Source: Flagellimonas hadalis (lineage in GTDB: Bacteria > Bacteroidota > Bacteroidia > Flavobacteriales > Flavobacteriaceae). Taken from it: a stretch of DNA of 64,000 nt. The notes under the pieces were generated by a model. That model had not been told where the DNA came from, made no database searches, and worked only from the letters and a program-made list of their open reading frames with translations. The stretch covers positions 213,321 to 277,320 of the forward strand of contig NZ_VNIK02000002.1 in the NCBI RefSeq assembly GCF_007785775.2, in the 5' to 3' direction. Below are positions 8,326 through 17,010 of this stretch, piece after piece (positions within the stretch are counted from its first letter, which is position 1; each line of letters begins with the position of its first letter). Both the position numbers and the translations under genes were made by a program.

Positions 8326-9078
8326 ATGGTCCTAAAAGCAGTAATAATCGAAGATGAAAAGCACAGCAGGGAAACCTTGAAATCCATGCTCGAAGAATTT
8401 TGCAAAGATGTAAAAGTCATCGCCATGGCCGGTTCCGTAGAAGAAGGTGTCAAGGTGTTGTCCGTTTATAGCCCTGATGTCGTTTTTCTCGATATTGAAC
8501 TAAAATCCGGCGTAGGTTTTGACGTTCTCAACCAAATCAAGGACCCAGACTTTGAGGTCATTTTCACAACCGCCTTTGAACAGTATGCCATCAAGGCCAT
8601 AAAATTCAGTTCACTGGACTACCTCTTAAAGCCCATAGACCTTGACGAACTGCAAGACGCCGTAAAAAAGGCAAGGACCCGCAGGGACACCAACATATAC
8701 AGGGAACAATTGGATACTCTGATGCAGAACATTTCGAGAGGGGACGTAAGACCGGAGAAAATCTGCTTGGCGACCACCACTGGGATGGAATTCATTGCCA
8801 TTGAAGATGTGGTTGCCTGTAAAGCGGACGGTTCCTACACTTGCTTTATTCTAAAGGATGGTAGCAGCTACATGGTGAGCAAACATTTGAAGGAGTACGA
8901 AAACTTGCTCGCCGAACACCAGTTCATGAGGGTACACAATAGTTATGTCGTCAATTTAAAAGAGGTGAAAAAATATGTCAAGGCAGATGGGGGGTACCTC
9001 ATCATGACCAACGATCTGGAAGTGAACATTTCGTCCCGTAAAAAAGATGAGCTTTTCGAGGCCATGAAACGATTATAA
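8326..9078 (+). CDS. LytTR-family response regulator
   Basis: 250 residues. The receiver domain (1-120) has acidic residues Glu9/Asp10, phospho-acceptor Asp56 (VVFLDIEL), Thr81 (FTTAF) and Lys102 (LLKP), a complete active site. The LytTR DNA-binding domain (about 148-249) includes IEDVVACKADGSYT, RVHNSYVVNL and a C-terminal basic strand VNISSRKKDEL. It is the cognate partner of the kinase 10 bp upstream. LytTR proteins bind paired direct repeats about 21 bp apart; such a pair occurs at 3499-3532, 4.8 kb away, and is an attractive but unproven target. Confidence 0.93.
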   Translation: MVLKAVIIEDEKHSRETLKSMLEEFCKDVKVIAMAGSVEEGVKVLSVYSPDVVFLDIELKSGVGFDVLNQIKDPDFEVIFTTAFEQYAIKAIKFSSLDYLLKPIDLDELQDAVKKARTRRDTNIYREQLDTLMQNISRGDVRPEKICLATTTGMEFIAIEDVVACKADGSYTCFILKDGSSYMVSKHLKEYENLLAEHQFMRVHNSYVVNLKEVKKYVKADGGYLIMTNDLEVNISSRKKDELFEAMKRL

Positions 9079-9088
9079 AAACGGGCAC

Positions 9089-9670
9089 TTACTCCTTTTT
9101 GTCGATCAACCCCTTGGTGAACTCATTGAGGGCCTCCACTTTTTCCTCAAAACTACCCTTTAAGGTCTTTCGGTATTCGTTGAGGTTCTTCACCAAATCA
9201 TCGATATCCTCCGGAAGCACGTCCTCAAAAAACTGGCGGAGCCTTTTGGCCGTTGTGGGCGATTTACCATTGGTGGATATGGCCACCTTCACATTGCCCT
9301 TGGTCACGATTCCGCCCATATAAAAATCACAGAAGGGTGGATTGTCCGCCACATTCACCAAAATGCTCCTTTCCCTACAATCGTGATATACCTGTTCGTT
9401 CACTTCTGGTTTGTCCGTACAGGCAATGACCATGTGCTTTCCTTCCAAAAATTGCTTGTGGTAGGCCTCTTGGACTATTTCCACATGGTGCTTTTGGGCC
9501 AATTCCACAGTTTCGGGCAGAAATTCCAATGCTACCATCTGTACTCGGGCATTGGGACTGGACTTGAGCAAAAAGGTCAGCTTTTCCAGACCCACATTTC
9601 CCCCACCCACAATAAGCACGTCCAATTGGGAAACCTTCAAAAAAATTGGGTACAGTTCATTTCTTTCCAT
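9089..9670 (-). CDS. Siroheme synthase N-terminal-type enzyme (precorrin-2 dehydrogenase / sirohydrochlorin ferrochelatase)
   Basis: 193 residues, matching the CysG-N/Met8p family alone, without the uroporphyrinogen methyltransferase domain. The NAD-binding motif is VLIVGGGNVGLEK (about 18-30). NVADNPPFCDFYMGG (about 106-120) holds Asp109, which aligns with the catalytic Asp of Met8p/CysG, and the STNGKSPTTAKRLR segment is the typical dimerisation region. It oxidises precorrin-2 and inserts iron to make siroheme for sulfite or nitrite reductase. Its usual partners (cobA/cysG-C, sulfate reduction genes) are not next to it here; it converges on the LytTR gene with 10 bp between the stop codons. 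Confidence 0.9.
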   Translation of the reverse strand: MERNELYPIFLKVSQLDVLIVGGGNVGLEKLTFLLKSSPNARVQMVALEFLPETVELAQKHHVEIVQEAYHKQFLEGKHMVIACTDKPEVNEQVYHDCRERSILVNVADNPPFCDFYMGGIVTKGNVKVAISTNGKSPTTAKRLRQFFEDVLPEDIDDLVKNLNEYRKTLKGSFEEKVEALNEFTKGLIDKKE

Positions 9671-9735
9671 AACACCTTTTCAATCTTTCTGTATTGACAC
9701 CATAAAGATAATGACTATTCCGGATGGGCCTTACC

Positions 9736-10674
9736 CTAAAATGTGGGTCGTTGGAGTTGCTTTTGGGGCGATTTGAACTCATACCTAAGGAATATTTCAT
9801 GTGAGCCCCCGGTATAGCTTGCCAAATTGGAAGAAGTGAGGTCATAGGCATAGCCTGCGCTTAGGTTGGGATTGATCTGCATTCCCAACAAGGTAGAAAA
9901 TGAATCGTCCCACCTGTAGGCGAGTCCCACGGTAAAAGTCTCTTTGATCAGGGCACTGGCCGATATATCGGCGATCATAGGCGCACCGGGTACCCATTTG
10001 ACGAAAAAAGCAGGTTTGAGCACCACATCTGCTGTGATGTCCATGAAAGTCCCCCCTATCCAATAATAGTGAAGGCGTTCTGCCGCAATTTCCTGCTCTT
10101 CCCCATCGTAATGTTTTTGAGAAAAGAAATTGGGCACGGCAAAGCCCAGATACCCCTTTTTGGTATGGTAATAAAACCCCGCACCAATGGTAGGGAAGAA
10201 TTTGCTCTTCAGATTGTCCTGAAAGGCCATATCAGGATTTTCCGTGAGTCCTTTGGAAAAATCAACATCAAAGATCCTCCCACCTAACTTCAACCCAAAG
10301 GACAATTGTCTGTTGGTGCTGTCCAACTGTATGGTATAGGACACGTTCCCGTCCACAAATATTTCTGAAGAAGGGCCCAAAGCGTCATGGGCCAGCACAC
10401 CTCCCACCCCGATCTTGTTCTCCAAAGGGGAATCCACCGCCAAGACCTGTGTATTGGGGGCCCCATTGATGCCCACCCATTGGGAACGGTGCATCAAAAG
10501 TGCCGTGAGATGTCCCTGCGAACCTGCATAAGCGGGGTTAACGCTCATCGTATTGTACATGTATTGCGTGAACTGCGGATCTTGTTGGGCCGAAACGAAG
10601 ATGGTTCCCAAAAGTGCCAAACTGCACAGACACCTCAATACTGTTATCCTATTTTTTTTCCTTCCCATTCCCAT
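9736..10674 (-). CDS. PorP/SprF family type IX secretion outer-membrane protein
   Basis: 312 residues. The signal peptide ends near IFVSAQQ. Family motifs follow at once: QDPQFTQYMYNTMSVNPAYAGS, then HRSQWVGINGAPNTQ and a beta-barrel-like body with GYAYDLTSSNL near the end. This is the canonical PorP/SprF form and closer to the consensus than the paralogue at 774. It starts one base after the stop codon of the DUF11 surface protein, so the pair is surely co-transcribed, cargo first. The start could be the first or third codon (MGMGRKK); the choice does not affect the mature protein. Confidence 0.93.
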   Translation of the reverse strand: MGMGRKKNRITVLRCLCSLALLGTIFVSAQQDPQFTQYMYNTMSVNPAYAGSQGHLTALLMHRSQWVGINGAPNTQVLAVDSPLENKIGVGGVLAHDALGPSSEIFVDGNVSYTIQLDSTNRQLSFGLKLGGRIFDVDFSKGLTENPDMAFQDNLKSKFFPTIGAGFYYHTKKGYLGFAVPNFFSQKHYDGEEQEIAAERLHYYWIGGTFMDITADVVLKPAFFVKWVPGAPMIADISASALIKETFTVGLAYRWDDSFSTLLGMQINPNLSAGYAYDLTSSNLASYTGGSHEIFLRYEFKSPQKQLQRPTF

Positions 10675-10675
10675 C

Positions 10676-13600
10676 CTATCTGTTTATGTAAAGCCAATCG
10701 GTTCGTGGTTGCGACCCATCCCCCAAATCAAGAAGGTAGTAATATGTGCCCACGGGCAGTCGGTCTTCTTTTTGGATAATGGCCCGCCCGTTGGGGGTCC
10801 CGTCCCAATCATTTTTGTAGGACCGCGTCTCAAACACAATATTTCCCCATCGGTTGTACACTTGGAGTACATTGTTGGGGTATTGGGAGATACAATCGAT
10901 CGTGAAAAAATCGTTCACCCCGTCCCCATTGGGAGAAAATTCATTGTACACTACCAAACAGCTCGGTGTCACAAAAGCTTCTGCCCTATCGTTGGAACCA
11001 TCACTATCAAATTGGTCCACATAGGACAATAGTGCCTGGTTCACATGATCATTTGTGTCCAGCACCTCAACGGTCAATTCCAAAGTGGCCGATTCCAGTA
11101 CCTGGAGCGTTTCAATTTCCCAAAATCCTGAAGATGCTTCAAAAGTCCCCAATGAGGTTTCCGCACTTACAAACCTATATCCCGAAGGCAATTGTTCCTC
11201 AATACCGATGTTAGATGCCAATCCGGGACCCAAATTGGTGATGGTGATGGTAAACACGACCTCATCCCCCATGTTCGGAAATGGATGGTCCACTTCTTTT
11301 GAAATGGCAATGTCCGTGGTCTGTGGCACCACAAAGGCACTTGCCTCATCATCGTCTTCCAGACCGTCCAAAAGGTCATCTTCGTCAATGCCCTGAAGAG
11401 GATCGCTGTCCGGGTCGGCCAAGAGACTGCCCGATATATAGGTGATGTTCAGATATTCGTCAGCCAAGGCAGTTGGGGCATTCACTCGGGCAAGGAGTTC
11501 CAAACTTTCGGTATTTTGGTCAAAAATGGTCCTGTTCACCCTCCAAACACCCGTTCCGGCAGTATAGACCCCTGCCGTGGAACTATGGGACTGGTAGGTG
11601 TAACCACTGGGCAGCAGGTTGGTAACCTCAACCCCAAGGGCATCGGAAGGACCACTATTGGCAACATTGACCACAAACCGCACCACATCCCCCACGTTGG
11701 GCGCGGGATTGTCCACGGTCATGGTCAAGGAAAGGTCGGCCAAGGCCCCTGGAACTGGCAATACGGCATCTTGATCGTCCTCAGACCCTAAATTGTTGTT
11801 CGGCGTGGAGTCCGGGTCATAGGTATCCAGGGCAATCAGTTCGGCCGTGTTCCTGTAATTCCCTTCGGGAAGGACCGCTACCGTGATCTGCAATGTCTGC
11901 GAACTTCCACTGGACAGGTCGGGTAAGTCCCACGAACCGGATGCCTCATCATAGATCCCGGCAGTTGTTTGGGCCGAAATAAACCGATATCCTGTTTGTA
12001 ATTCATCTTCTATCACCAAACCCGTGGCATCATTGGGTCCTGCATTGTTCACCTCAACAGTAAACACAATGGTATCCCCCACATCTGGGTTCATATGGTC
12101 CACGGTATTTGAAATGGAAATATCCGTCACATGCCTCGGCACGGTGGCAAGTTCTGTCTGATCGTCCTCCGATGGCTCATGATTCCCCGGCGTGGAATCC
12201 GGATCATGGAACCTGGAGGTGACCACTTCAGTTTTAAAATGGTAGTCGCCCGTCGGATCCACTTCGGCAACCATCTGAAATTCCATGCTGGTGTCCGCTT
12301 CAATGTTCCCTATATTCCACAGACCGTTGACAGGGTTATACAATCCACTTGCGCCATCGGACACATAGGTATAGCCGGAGGGCAAAAGGGCCTCTACAAT
12401 GACCCCAAGGGCCTCACTAGGGCCTTCATTGGTCAATCTGATAGTAAAGGTGACCTGCGAACCCACATCAGGGAACCCATTGTCCACCATTAGTTCCAAC
12501 ATCAGATCGGCTGCTGGGACTGGGGTCGTGCCCGCACTGTCCAGGTCGTTCTCAAAGACATTATTGTTGTTCGGTGTTGAATTGGGGTCATAGTTGTTGG
12601 AAGCAATCACTTCGGCCACATTGAAATGTTCCCCGGTAGCATTGACTGTGGCCACAATGTTCAAGGTTTCCGTGTTCTGGTTTACCAAGGTGCCATTCAA
12701 TGCCCAAATCCCTGAAATGGGATCGTACACTCCCGCAGTCCTGCTATTGGACACGTAGGTATATCCCGTTGGCAAAATATCCATGATTTCCACCCCGGTC
12801 ACATCACTGGGTCCAAAATTGGTCACACTGATGTTGAATATGACCTCTTGGCCCACATAAGGGCTCAACACATTCACAGATTTGCGCAAAAGAAGGTCGG
12901 ATACGGGTTGAGGTACCGGTTCCACGGTTTGCTGGTCGTCCTCCGCACTGTTGTTGTTACCTGGGGTCGAATCCACATCATCCTCCGTCACCTGTGTCAC
13001 TTCCGCCGTATTGATATAGCTTCCCGCAGGGAGCACTTCCACAGTAATATCCAAAGTTTCCACAGTGCCATTGTCCAAATTTCCCACCGACCATGACCCA
13101 CTTGTCTCCTCATAAGTTCCGGTGGATGGCACTGCACTTATGAACGAGTAGCCAGAGGCCAAAAGATCCGTGACTACCACATTGGTGGCATCACTGGGAC
13201 CATCGTTCCATACCGTGATGGTAAAAACAATCTCCTCCCCAACGTCTGGAATAAGATTATCGACCGTTTTGGTCAAGGCAACATCCACAACTGGGGTGGG
13301 TATGATGGTAACTTCATCTTGGTCATCCTCGCTTGGAACCCCATTGTTGGGGCTCGAGTCCAAATCGATTTGGTCATGCGCCGTGATCTCGGCAATATTG
13401 GTAAAATCTCCCGAAGGGTTTACCGTGGCCAGAATGTTCAAACTTTCCGAAACCCCACTGGCCAACGTGCCCACATTCCAAATCCCATTGGCATCGTTGT
13501 AATCCCCGCCCCCATTATCGGAGACATAGGTATATCCTGAAGGCAGCAGATCGGTCACCTCAACCGAAGTGGCCTCACTGGGCCCTGCATTGCTCACTGT

Positions 13601-14821
13601 AAGGGTAAACATGACATTATCGCTCACCAAAGGTGGCGATTTGTTGATTTCTTTGGTCAAGGACAGGTCTATGACATCCACCGGGACCAATTCTACCTCA
13701 ACTCGGTCGTCCTCGGTGCCGTTATTGTTTCCCGGGGTCGAATCCATATCAAAAGCATCCGAAGCTATGACCTCTGCGGTATTGGTATAATCTCCCGAAG
13801 GGTTCACCCGAACGGTGAGGACCAAGATCTCCGTACCCCCATTGGCGATTGCGCCCACTTGCCATAAGCCGGTTGACGCATTGTACGAACCCGATGTTGC
13901 GGCATAGGAAACAAAGCTGAAACCGGATGGCAAACTATCTTCCACATCCACATTGGTGGCAACGTGCGGTCCATTATTGGCAACGGACACTTCGAAACTG
14001 ATCTGTTCGCCCACATTGGGGGTGAGGTTGTTTCCAACAACCGATTTGGTCAAGGAAAGGTCTGCCTGTAGCGGGGCCACGGTCAAAGCAGCCTCGTCGT
14101 CTTCGCTCTGGTCCCCATCGTCGTTGTTGGGGGAACTGTCCAGATCAAATTGGTCGCTTGAAACCACCTCGGCGATATGGGTGTATTCTCCTGAACTCCC
14201 TGTTGGCGACAATACGGTGGCATTGAAGCTTAAAACAACCGTGTTACTGCCCAATGGGACATTAAGTCCGGACCAGGTCACATTTCGGGTCAAAAAACTG
14301 AAGGTGCCCCCATTGTTGATCCCACTTACACTCCCATATCCTTCCGGGACCAAATTTTCAAGGGAGACCCCTGTGGCATCGATATCCCCAAAATTGCTAA
14401 GATTGATGGTGAACGTGACCACATCACCGATATCGGGCATGGTATCACTGGCTGACAAAATCACTTCCAGATCCACTCCTACAATGGAAATCCCTACGGT
14501 ATCCGAAGCCGTATCACAACTCACATCCGATACGGTCCATTGAAAGAAATAGGTTCCTGGGACAGCTCCCAACACTTCTGTCTGTGGGTTGGAAACGTCA
14601 TCAAAAGTGACCAATGTTGGGCCGGATAGCTGTGTCCACATACCGGTTCCCACTACGGGGGTATCGGCATCCAAAAAGATAGGGGCCATTTGGGCAATAA
14701 TCTGGTCCGCTCCTGCATTTACCACACATTGTTGTGAATGCCCCATCTGTATGGAAACGAACAGCAGAAGAAAAGACAATAGAAAATGGCTTGGTTTTTT
14801 TCGAGGTTGGGGTCTGTTCAT
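10676..14821 (-). CDS. Large DUF11-repeat surface protein with T9SS type B sorting domain
   Basis: About 1381 residues from the ATG at 14821, chosen because it begins the signal peptide (MNRPQPRKKP, then LLSFLLLFVSIQMGHSQ); an in-frame ATG at 14860 adds 13 unlikely residues. After an Ig/PKD-like N-terminal domain come nine DUF11 repeats, each opening like DLSLTKxVDNxxPxVGD, passing through GPSDATGVxVxDLLPSGYTYVS, and closing with an acidic linker of the DxDSTPNNN...EDDQ kind. The C-terminal ~90 residues are a type B sorting domain (NEFSPNGDGVNDFF, QVYNRWGNIVFE, LPVGTYYYLLDLG). A rod-like adhesin or sheath protein is likely. The acidic linkers could bind calcium (inference). Confidence 0.92.
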   Translation of the reverse strand: MNRPQPRKKPSHFLLSFLLLFVSIQMGHSQQCVVNAGADQIIAQMAPIFLDADTPVVGTGMWTQLSGPTLVTFDDVSNPQTEVLGAVPGTYFFQWTVSDVSCDTASDTVGISIVGVDLEVILSASDTMPDIGDVVTFTINLSNFGDIDATGVSLENLVPEGYGSVSGINNGGTFSFLTRNVTWSGLNVPLGSNTVVLSFNATVLSPTGSSGEYTHIAEVVSSDQFDLDSSPNNDDGDQSEDDEAALTVAPLQADLSLTKSVVGNNLTPNVGEQISFEVSVANNGPHVATNVDVEDSLPSGFSFVSYAATSGSYNASTGLWQVGAIANGGTEILVLTVRVNPSGDYTNTAEVIASDAFDMDSTPGNNNGTEDDRVEVELVPVDVIDLSLTKEINKSPPLVSDNVMFTLTVSNAGPSEATSVEVTDLLPSGYTYVSDNGGGDYNDANGIWNVGTLASGVSESLNILATVNPSGDFTNIAEITAHDQIDLDSSPNNGVPSEDDQDEVTIIPTPVVDVALTKTVDNLIPDVGEEIVFTITVWNDGPSDATNVVVTDLLASGYSFISAVPSTGTYEETSGSWSVGNLDNGTVETLDITVEVLPAGSYINTAEVTQVTEDDVDSTPGNNNSAEDDQQTVEPVPQPVSDLLLRKSVNVLSPYVGQEVIFNISVTNFGPSDVTGVEIMDILPTGYTYVSNSRTAGVYDPISGIWALNGTLVNQNTETLNIVATVNATGEHFNVAEVIASNNYDPNSTPNNNNVFENDLDSAGTTPVPAADLMLELMVDNGFPDVGSQVTFTIRLTNEGPSEALGVIVEALLPSGYTYVSDGASGLYNPVNGLWNIGNIEADTSMEFQMVAEVDPTGDYHFKTEVVTSRFHDPDSTPGNHEPSEDDQTELATVPRHVTDISISNTVDHMNPDVGDTIVFTVEVNNAGPNDATGLVIEDELQTGYRFISAQTTAGIYDEASGSWDLPDLSSGSSQTLQITVAVLPEGNYRNTAELIALDTYDPDSTPNNNLGSEDDQDAVLPVPGALADLSLTMTVDNPAPNVGDVVRFVVNVANSGPSDALGVEVTNLLPSGYTYQSHSSTAGVYTAGTGVWRVNRTIFDQNTESLELLARVNAPTALADEYLNITYISGSLLADPDSDPLQGIDEDDLLDGLEDDDEASAFVVPQTTDIAISKEVDHPFPNMGDEVVFTITITNLGPGLASNIGIEEQLPSGYRFVSAETSLGTFEASSGFWEIETLQVLESATLELTVEVLDTNDHVNQALLSYVDQFDSDGSNDRAEAFVTPSCLVVYNEFSPNGDGVNDFFTIDCISQYPNNVLQVYNRWGNIVFETRSYKNDWDGTPNGRAIIQKEDRLPVGTYYYLLDLGDGSQPRTDWLYINR

Positions 14822-15040
14822 AGTTGGGTCGATGAGGCTGCCCTTGCAAAGCAAGACCACCCAAACATATCAACTACAAAGCAAAAAAAGGAAGTTATGT
14901 TGTATTGCATCCATCATTTGTTGTGAAACATGGGATAAATGATGAAACCCATACCTCTTCACGAAATCTAACAAAACACGCCCTACAACTCAAGAATTTG
15001 AATCAAAAAATTGATGTTCAGTCCTTTAATTTTGTCCGTT

Positions 15041-15415
15041 CTATGTGCAATCCGGACAGGTGCCCGATAGTAGGCAGTTTACATCCTTTACCCTGTACCC
15101 TTCGGGGATTGAAAAATGTACCGATTCCCCCAAACATTCTATGGTATCGCAGGTGGTGCATCTGAAATGAAAATGATGGTTCGGTATCTTTTCGCCCTTG
15201 CAGTCCATACATACCGCAAAATACTGTTTGCCATCCTCGGCCACCACCTTGTGCACAATCCCATCATCACAAAATTGGTTCAGCACCCGATAGATGGTGG
15301 CCCTGTTGGCATCCACCTCGATTTCTTGCTCAATGGCATCGTGGCTCATGGCTTTCTGCCTCTGGGACAACAGCTTCAGGACAGCTTCTTTGGCTGGGGT
15401 TTTTCTTCGTTTCAT
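15041..15415 (-). CDS. Fur-family metalloregulator (Fur/Zur/PerR type)
   Basis: 124 residues, a short member of the family. The winged helix is at about 5-60 (ANRATIYRVLNQFCDDGIVHKV). The regulatory metal site is in HHFHFRCTTC (80-89), and two CxxC pairs, Cys86/Cys89 and Cys120/Cys123 (CPDC at the C-terminus), form the structural zinc site. It probably represses genes when its metal is plentiful. Which metal cannot be read from sequence; the zinc-like island downstream favours Zur. Its start lies 7 bp from a 23-bp dyad (15422-15444) that also covers the divergent promoter, so it likely regulates itself and the 15494 gene. Confidence 0.88.
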   Translation of the reverse strand: MKRRKTPAKEAVLKLLSQRQKAMSHDAIEQEIEVDANRATIYRVLNQFCDDGIVHKVVAEDGKQYFAVCMDCKGEKIPNHHFHFRCTTCDTIECLGESVHFSIPEGYRVKDVNCLLSGTCPDCT

Positions 15416-15421
15416 AAAATA

Positions 15422-15444
15422 TTAATGCGACTTTGTTGCAATAA
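15422..15444. promoter_or_regulatory. Dyad, likely operator of the Fur-family regulator
   Basis: Arms TTAATGCGAC (15422-15431) and GTTGCAATAA (15435-15444) around TTT match as inverted repeats at 8 of 10 positions. The size and AT-rich flanks suit a Fur-family dimer site. It begins 7 bp upstream of the regulator's own start and contains the -33 TTG of the divergent gene. Binding is inferred. Confidence 0.6.
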
Positions 15445-15465
15445 TAAAAATTATTTCTAATTTTG
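15436..15465 (+). promoter_or_regulatory. Promoter of the flavoprotein gene at 15494
   Basis: TTG at 15436-15438 and TAATTTTG at 15458-15465, 19 bp apart, match the Bacteroidota TTG-N19-21-TAnnTTTG promoter exactly. The -33 element is inside the dyad at 15422-15444, so a bound Fur-family dimer would block it. Confidence 0.65.
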
Positions 15466-15493
15466 GCAACTCCATCCCAAAATAAAACCACTT

Positions 15494-16402
15494 ATGGAAA
15501 AAGACAGGATTTTTGATGTGATCATAATCGGAGGCAGTTATGCAGGATTATCAGCTGCCATGTCCTTGGGACGATCGTTGAAGCAGACCTTGGTCATTGA
15601 CAGTGGTAATCCCTGCAATCAAAAAACACCCCATTCCCATAATTTTTTGACCCAGGATGGGAATACGCCCAGCGAAATCACATCATTGGCAAAACACCAA
15701 GTGGAGCAATATGCATCAGTGCATTTTTTTGAAGGTTTTGCTTCCGAAGGGATTCAAAAAGGCAATCAATTTGAGCTCAGAACCCAATCGGGGGACTCAT
15801 TTTTTGGGAAAAAATTGATCTTTGCCTCTGGCATCAAGGATATAATGCCCAACATCAAAGGATTTTCCGAGTGTTGGGGCAAAACCGTAATTCACTGCCC
15901 CTATTGCCATGGATATGAGTTCAAAAGCAAGAAAACCGGAATCTTTGCGCCGGCGGATCGGGCATTTCATTTGGCCTCTTTGGTGAACAACCTCACCCAT
16001 GACCTGACCATCCTAACGTCTGGGCCTGCTTCTTTTTCCCTGGAACAATCCCATACGTTGAAAAAGCACAATATCATTGTTGATGAAAGGGAGATTGGTG
16101 AAATCGAACATCAAAATGGACAAATGCAAAAGGTGGTATTCCAAAATGGTGAAAAACTCAATTTGGATGCGCTTTATGCCGCCGTTCCCTTTGAACAGCA
16201 TTCACAGATCCCGATGGAACTCGGCTGTGAACTTAATGAACAAGGGTACATCAAAACAGACATGTTCCAGCGGACCACAGTGGAGGGTATTTATGCCTGT
16301 GGCGACAACTCCAACCCCATGCGGTCAGTGGCCAATGCGGTACATTCTGGCAATTTTACAGGGGCTGTGGTAAACAAGGAACTGACCGAAGCTTCCTTTT
16401 AA
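15494..16402 (+). CDS. Thioredoxin-reductase-like FAD-dependent oxidoreductase
   Basis: 302 residues. FAD binding: DVIIIGGSYAGLSAAMS (8-24) and the C-terminal GIYACGDN. The redox pair is Cys135/Cys138 in HCPYCHGYEF, where thioredoxin reductases have CATC. The second dinucleotide motif GxGxxA/S, which binds NADPH in thioredoxin reductases, is absent: the region after the CPYC motif reads KTGIFAPADRAFH (148-159). CPYCHG plus a missing NADPH motif is seen in disulfide-forming flavoenzymes of the GliT/DepH kind, so it may be an oxidase rather than a reductase. It is divergent from the Fur-family gene and shares the control region, which suggests metal-dependent expression. Substrate unknown. Confidence 0.8.
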   Translation: MEKDRIFDVIIIGGSYAGLSAAMSLGRSLKQTLVIDSGNPCNQKTPHSHNFLTQDGNTPSEITSLAKHQVEQYASVHFFEGFASEGIQKGNQFELRTQSGDSFFGKKLIFASGIKDIMPNIKGFSECWGKTVIHCPYCHGYEFKSKKTGIFAPADRAFHLASLVNNLTHDLTILTSGPASFSLEQSHTLKKHNIIVDEREIGEIEHQNGQMQKVVFQNGEKLNLDALYAAVPFEQHSQIPMELGCELNEQGYIKTDMFQRTTVEGIYACGDNSNPMRSVANAVHSGNFTGAVVNKELTEASF

Positions 16403-16487
16403 GGAAATTATGTGCGGCCAAAATTCGAGATATGGCAAAAGTCCAACACAACTAACGGATTGCTGGTACCAAATGCGGTTTTTTTAA

Positions 16488-16495
16488 TATGTTTG
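16488..16495 (+). promoter_or_regulatory. -7 promoter element TATGTTTG
   Basis: TATGTTTG is an exact TAnnTTTG match 7 bp before the ATG at 16503, so the transcript would be nearly leaderless. No TTG is found at the expected 19-21 bp; the nearest is 25 bp away. Confidence 0.4.
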
Positions 16496-16502
16496 TAGTC
16501 TT

Positions 16503-16808
16503 ATGAAGGCATATCGTCTCAAAAATAGCATTTCCTTTATCTTTCTTGCCCTTTTTCTGGCAACGAAACTTATTGGGCTTCATGTGCTTACCCACCATGA
16601 CGATTCCGATTATGTGGACCATTGCGCCATCTGCCACAACATTGCCGCAGACAGCCATACTCCAGCCGTGCTTAGCGACCCTGGAGAACCTTTGTCCCCA
16701 ACCATTGAATTTGTCCTTCATCATAAAGTAGAAGCTGGGTACGATTTTCAAATTTCTTGCAACACTGATCCCAGCCTTCTTTTCTCTAGACCTCCCCCTT
16801 CTGTCTAA
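16503..16808 (+). CDS. Small His/Cys-containing exported protein
   Basis: 101 residues, family not recognised. The N-terminal hydrophobic segment (about 10-30, ISFIFLALFLATKLIGLHVL) is a signal or anchor. Right after it comes a metal-ligand-rich patch: HVLTHHDDSDYVDHCAICHN, with five His and a CxxC within about 22 residues, and more His later (DSHTP, FVLHHK). It lies 0.2 kb upstream of the TonB receptor on the same strand. Small His/Cys-rich proteins often precede metal-related TonB receptors in Bacteroidota, so a metal-binding or sensing role is plausible but inferred. Confidence 0.6.
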   Translation: MKAYRLKNSISFIFLALFLATKLIGLHVLTHHDDSDYVDHCAICHNIAADSHTPAVLSDPGEPLSPTIEFVLHHKVEAGYDFQISCNTDPSLLFSRPPPSV

Positions 16809-17010
16809 CCCATCCCTTTTTTCTTTGTTCGCTGTTTGAACAGTTCCATTCCACGATTGGAATTGTGTTGCTTTCGTCGCAACCCATTTGTTGTCAGAAA
16901 GTAAGATAATCTGTTGATTTTCAGTTTAATACACTACAAAGACTTAGGGAAGACCAACAGTGTTAAAGCCTCCATGTGGGGGCAATTGCAAGAAATTTTA
17001 GTTTCCCATA

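Noticed and set aside
11055-13790. Long plus-strand frames antisense to the DUF11 gene
   Set aside because: They mirror the repeated DNA of the DUF11 domains and are rich in Ser/Thr/Pro, as expected for antisense shadows of repeats.
10676-14821. Possible tandem-repeat artefact or CRISPR-like periodicity
   Set aside because: The periodicity of about 375 bp is that of coding DUF11 domains in one long frame, not of a repeat-spacer array.
15041-15415. Naming the regulator zur
   Set aside because: Metal specificity of Fur-family proteins cannot be read reliably from the sequence; only context points to zinc.
16864-16885. GTTGC...GCAAC inverted repeat upstream of the TonB receptor as a second Fur-family site
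   Set aside because: The spacer is 7 bp instead of 3 and only one half resembles the dyad at 15422-15444, so it does not support the same operator.
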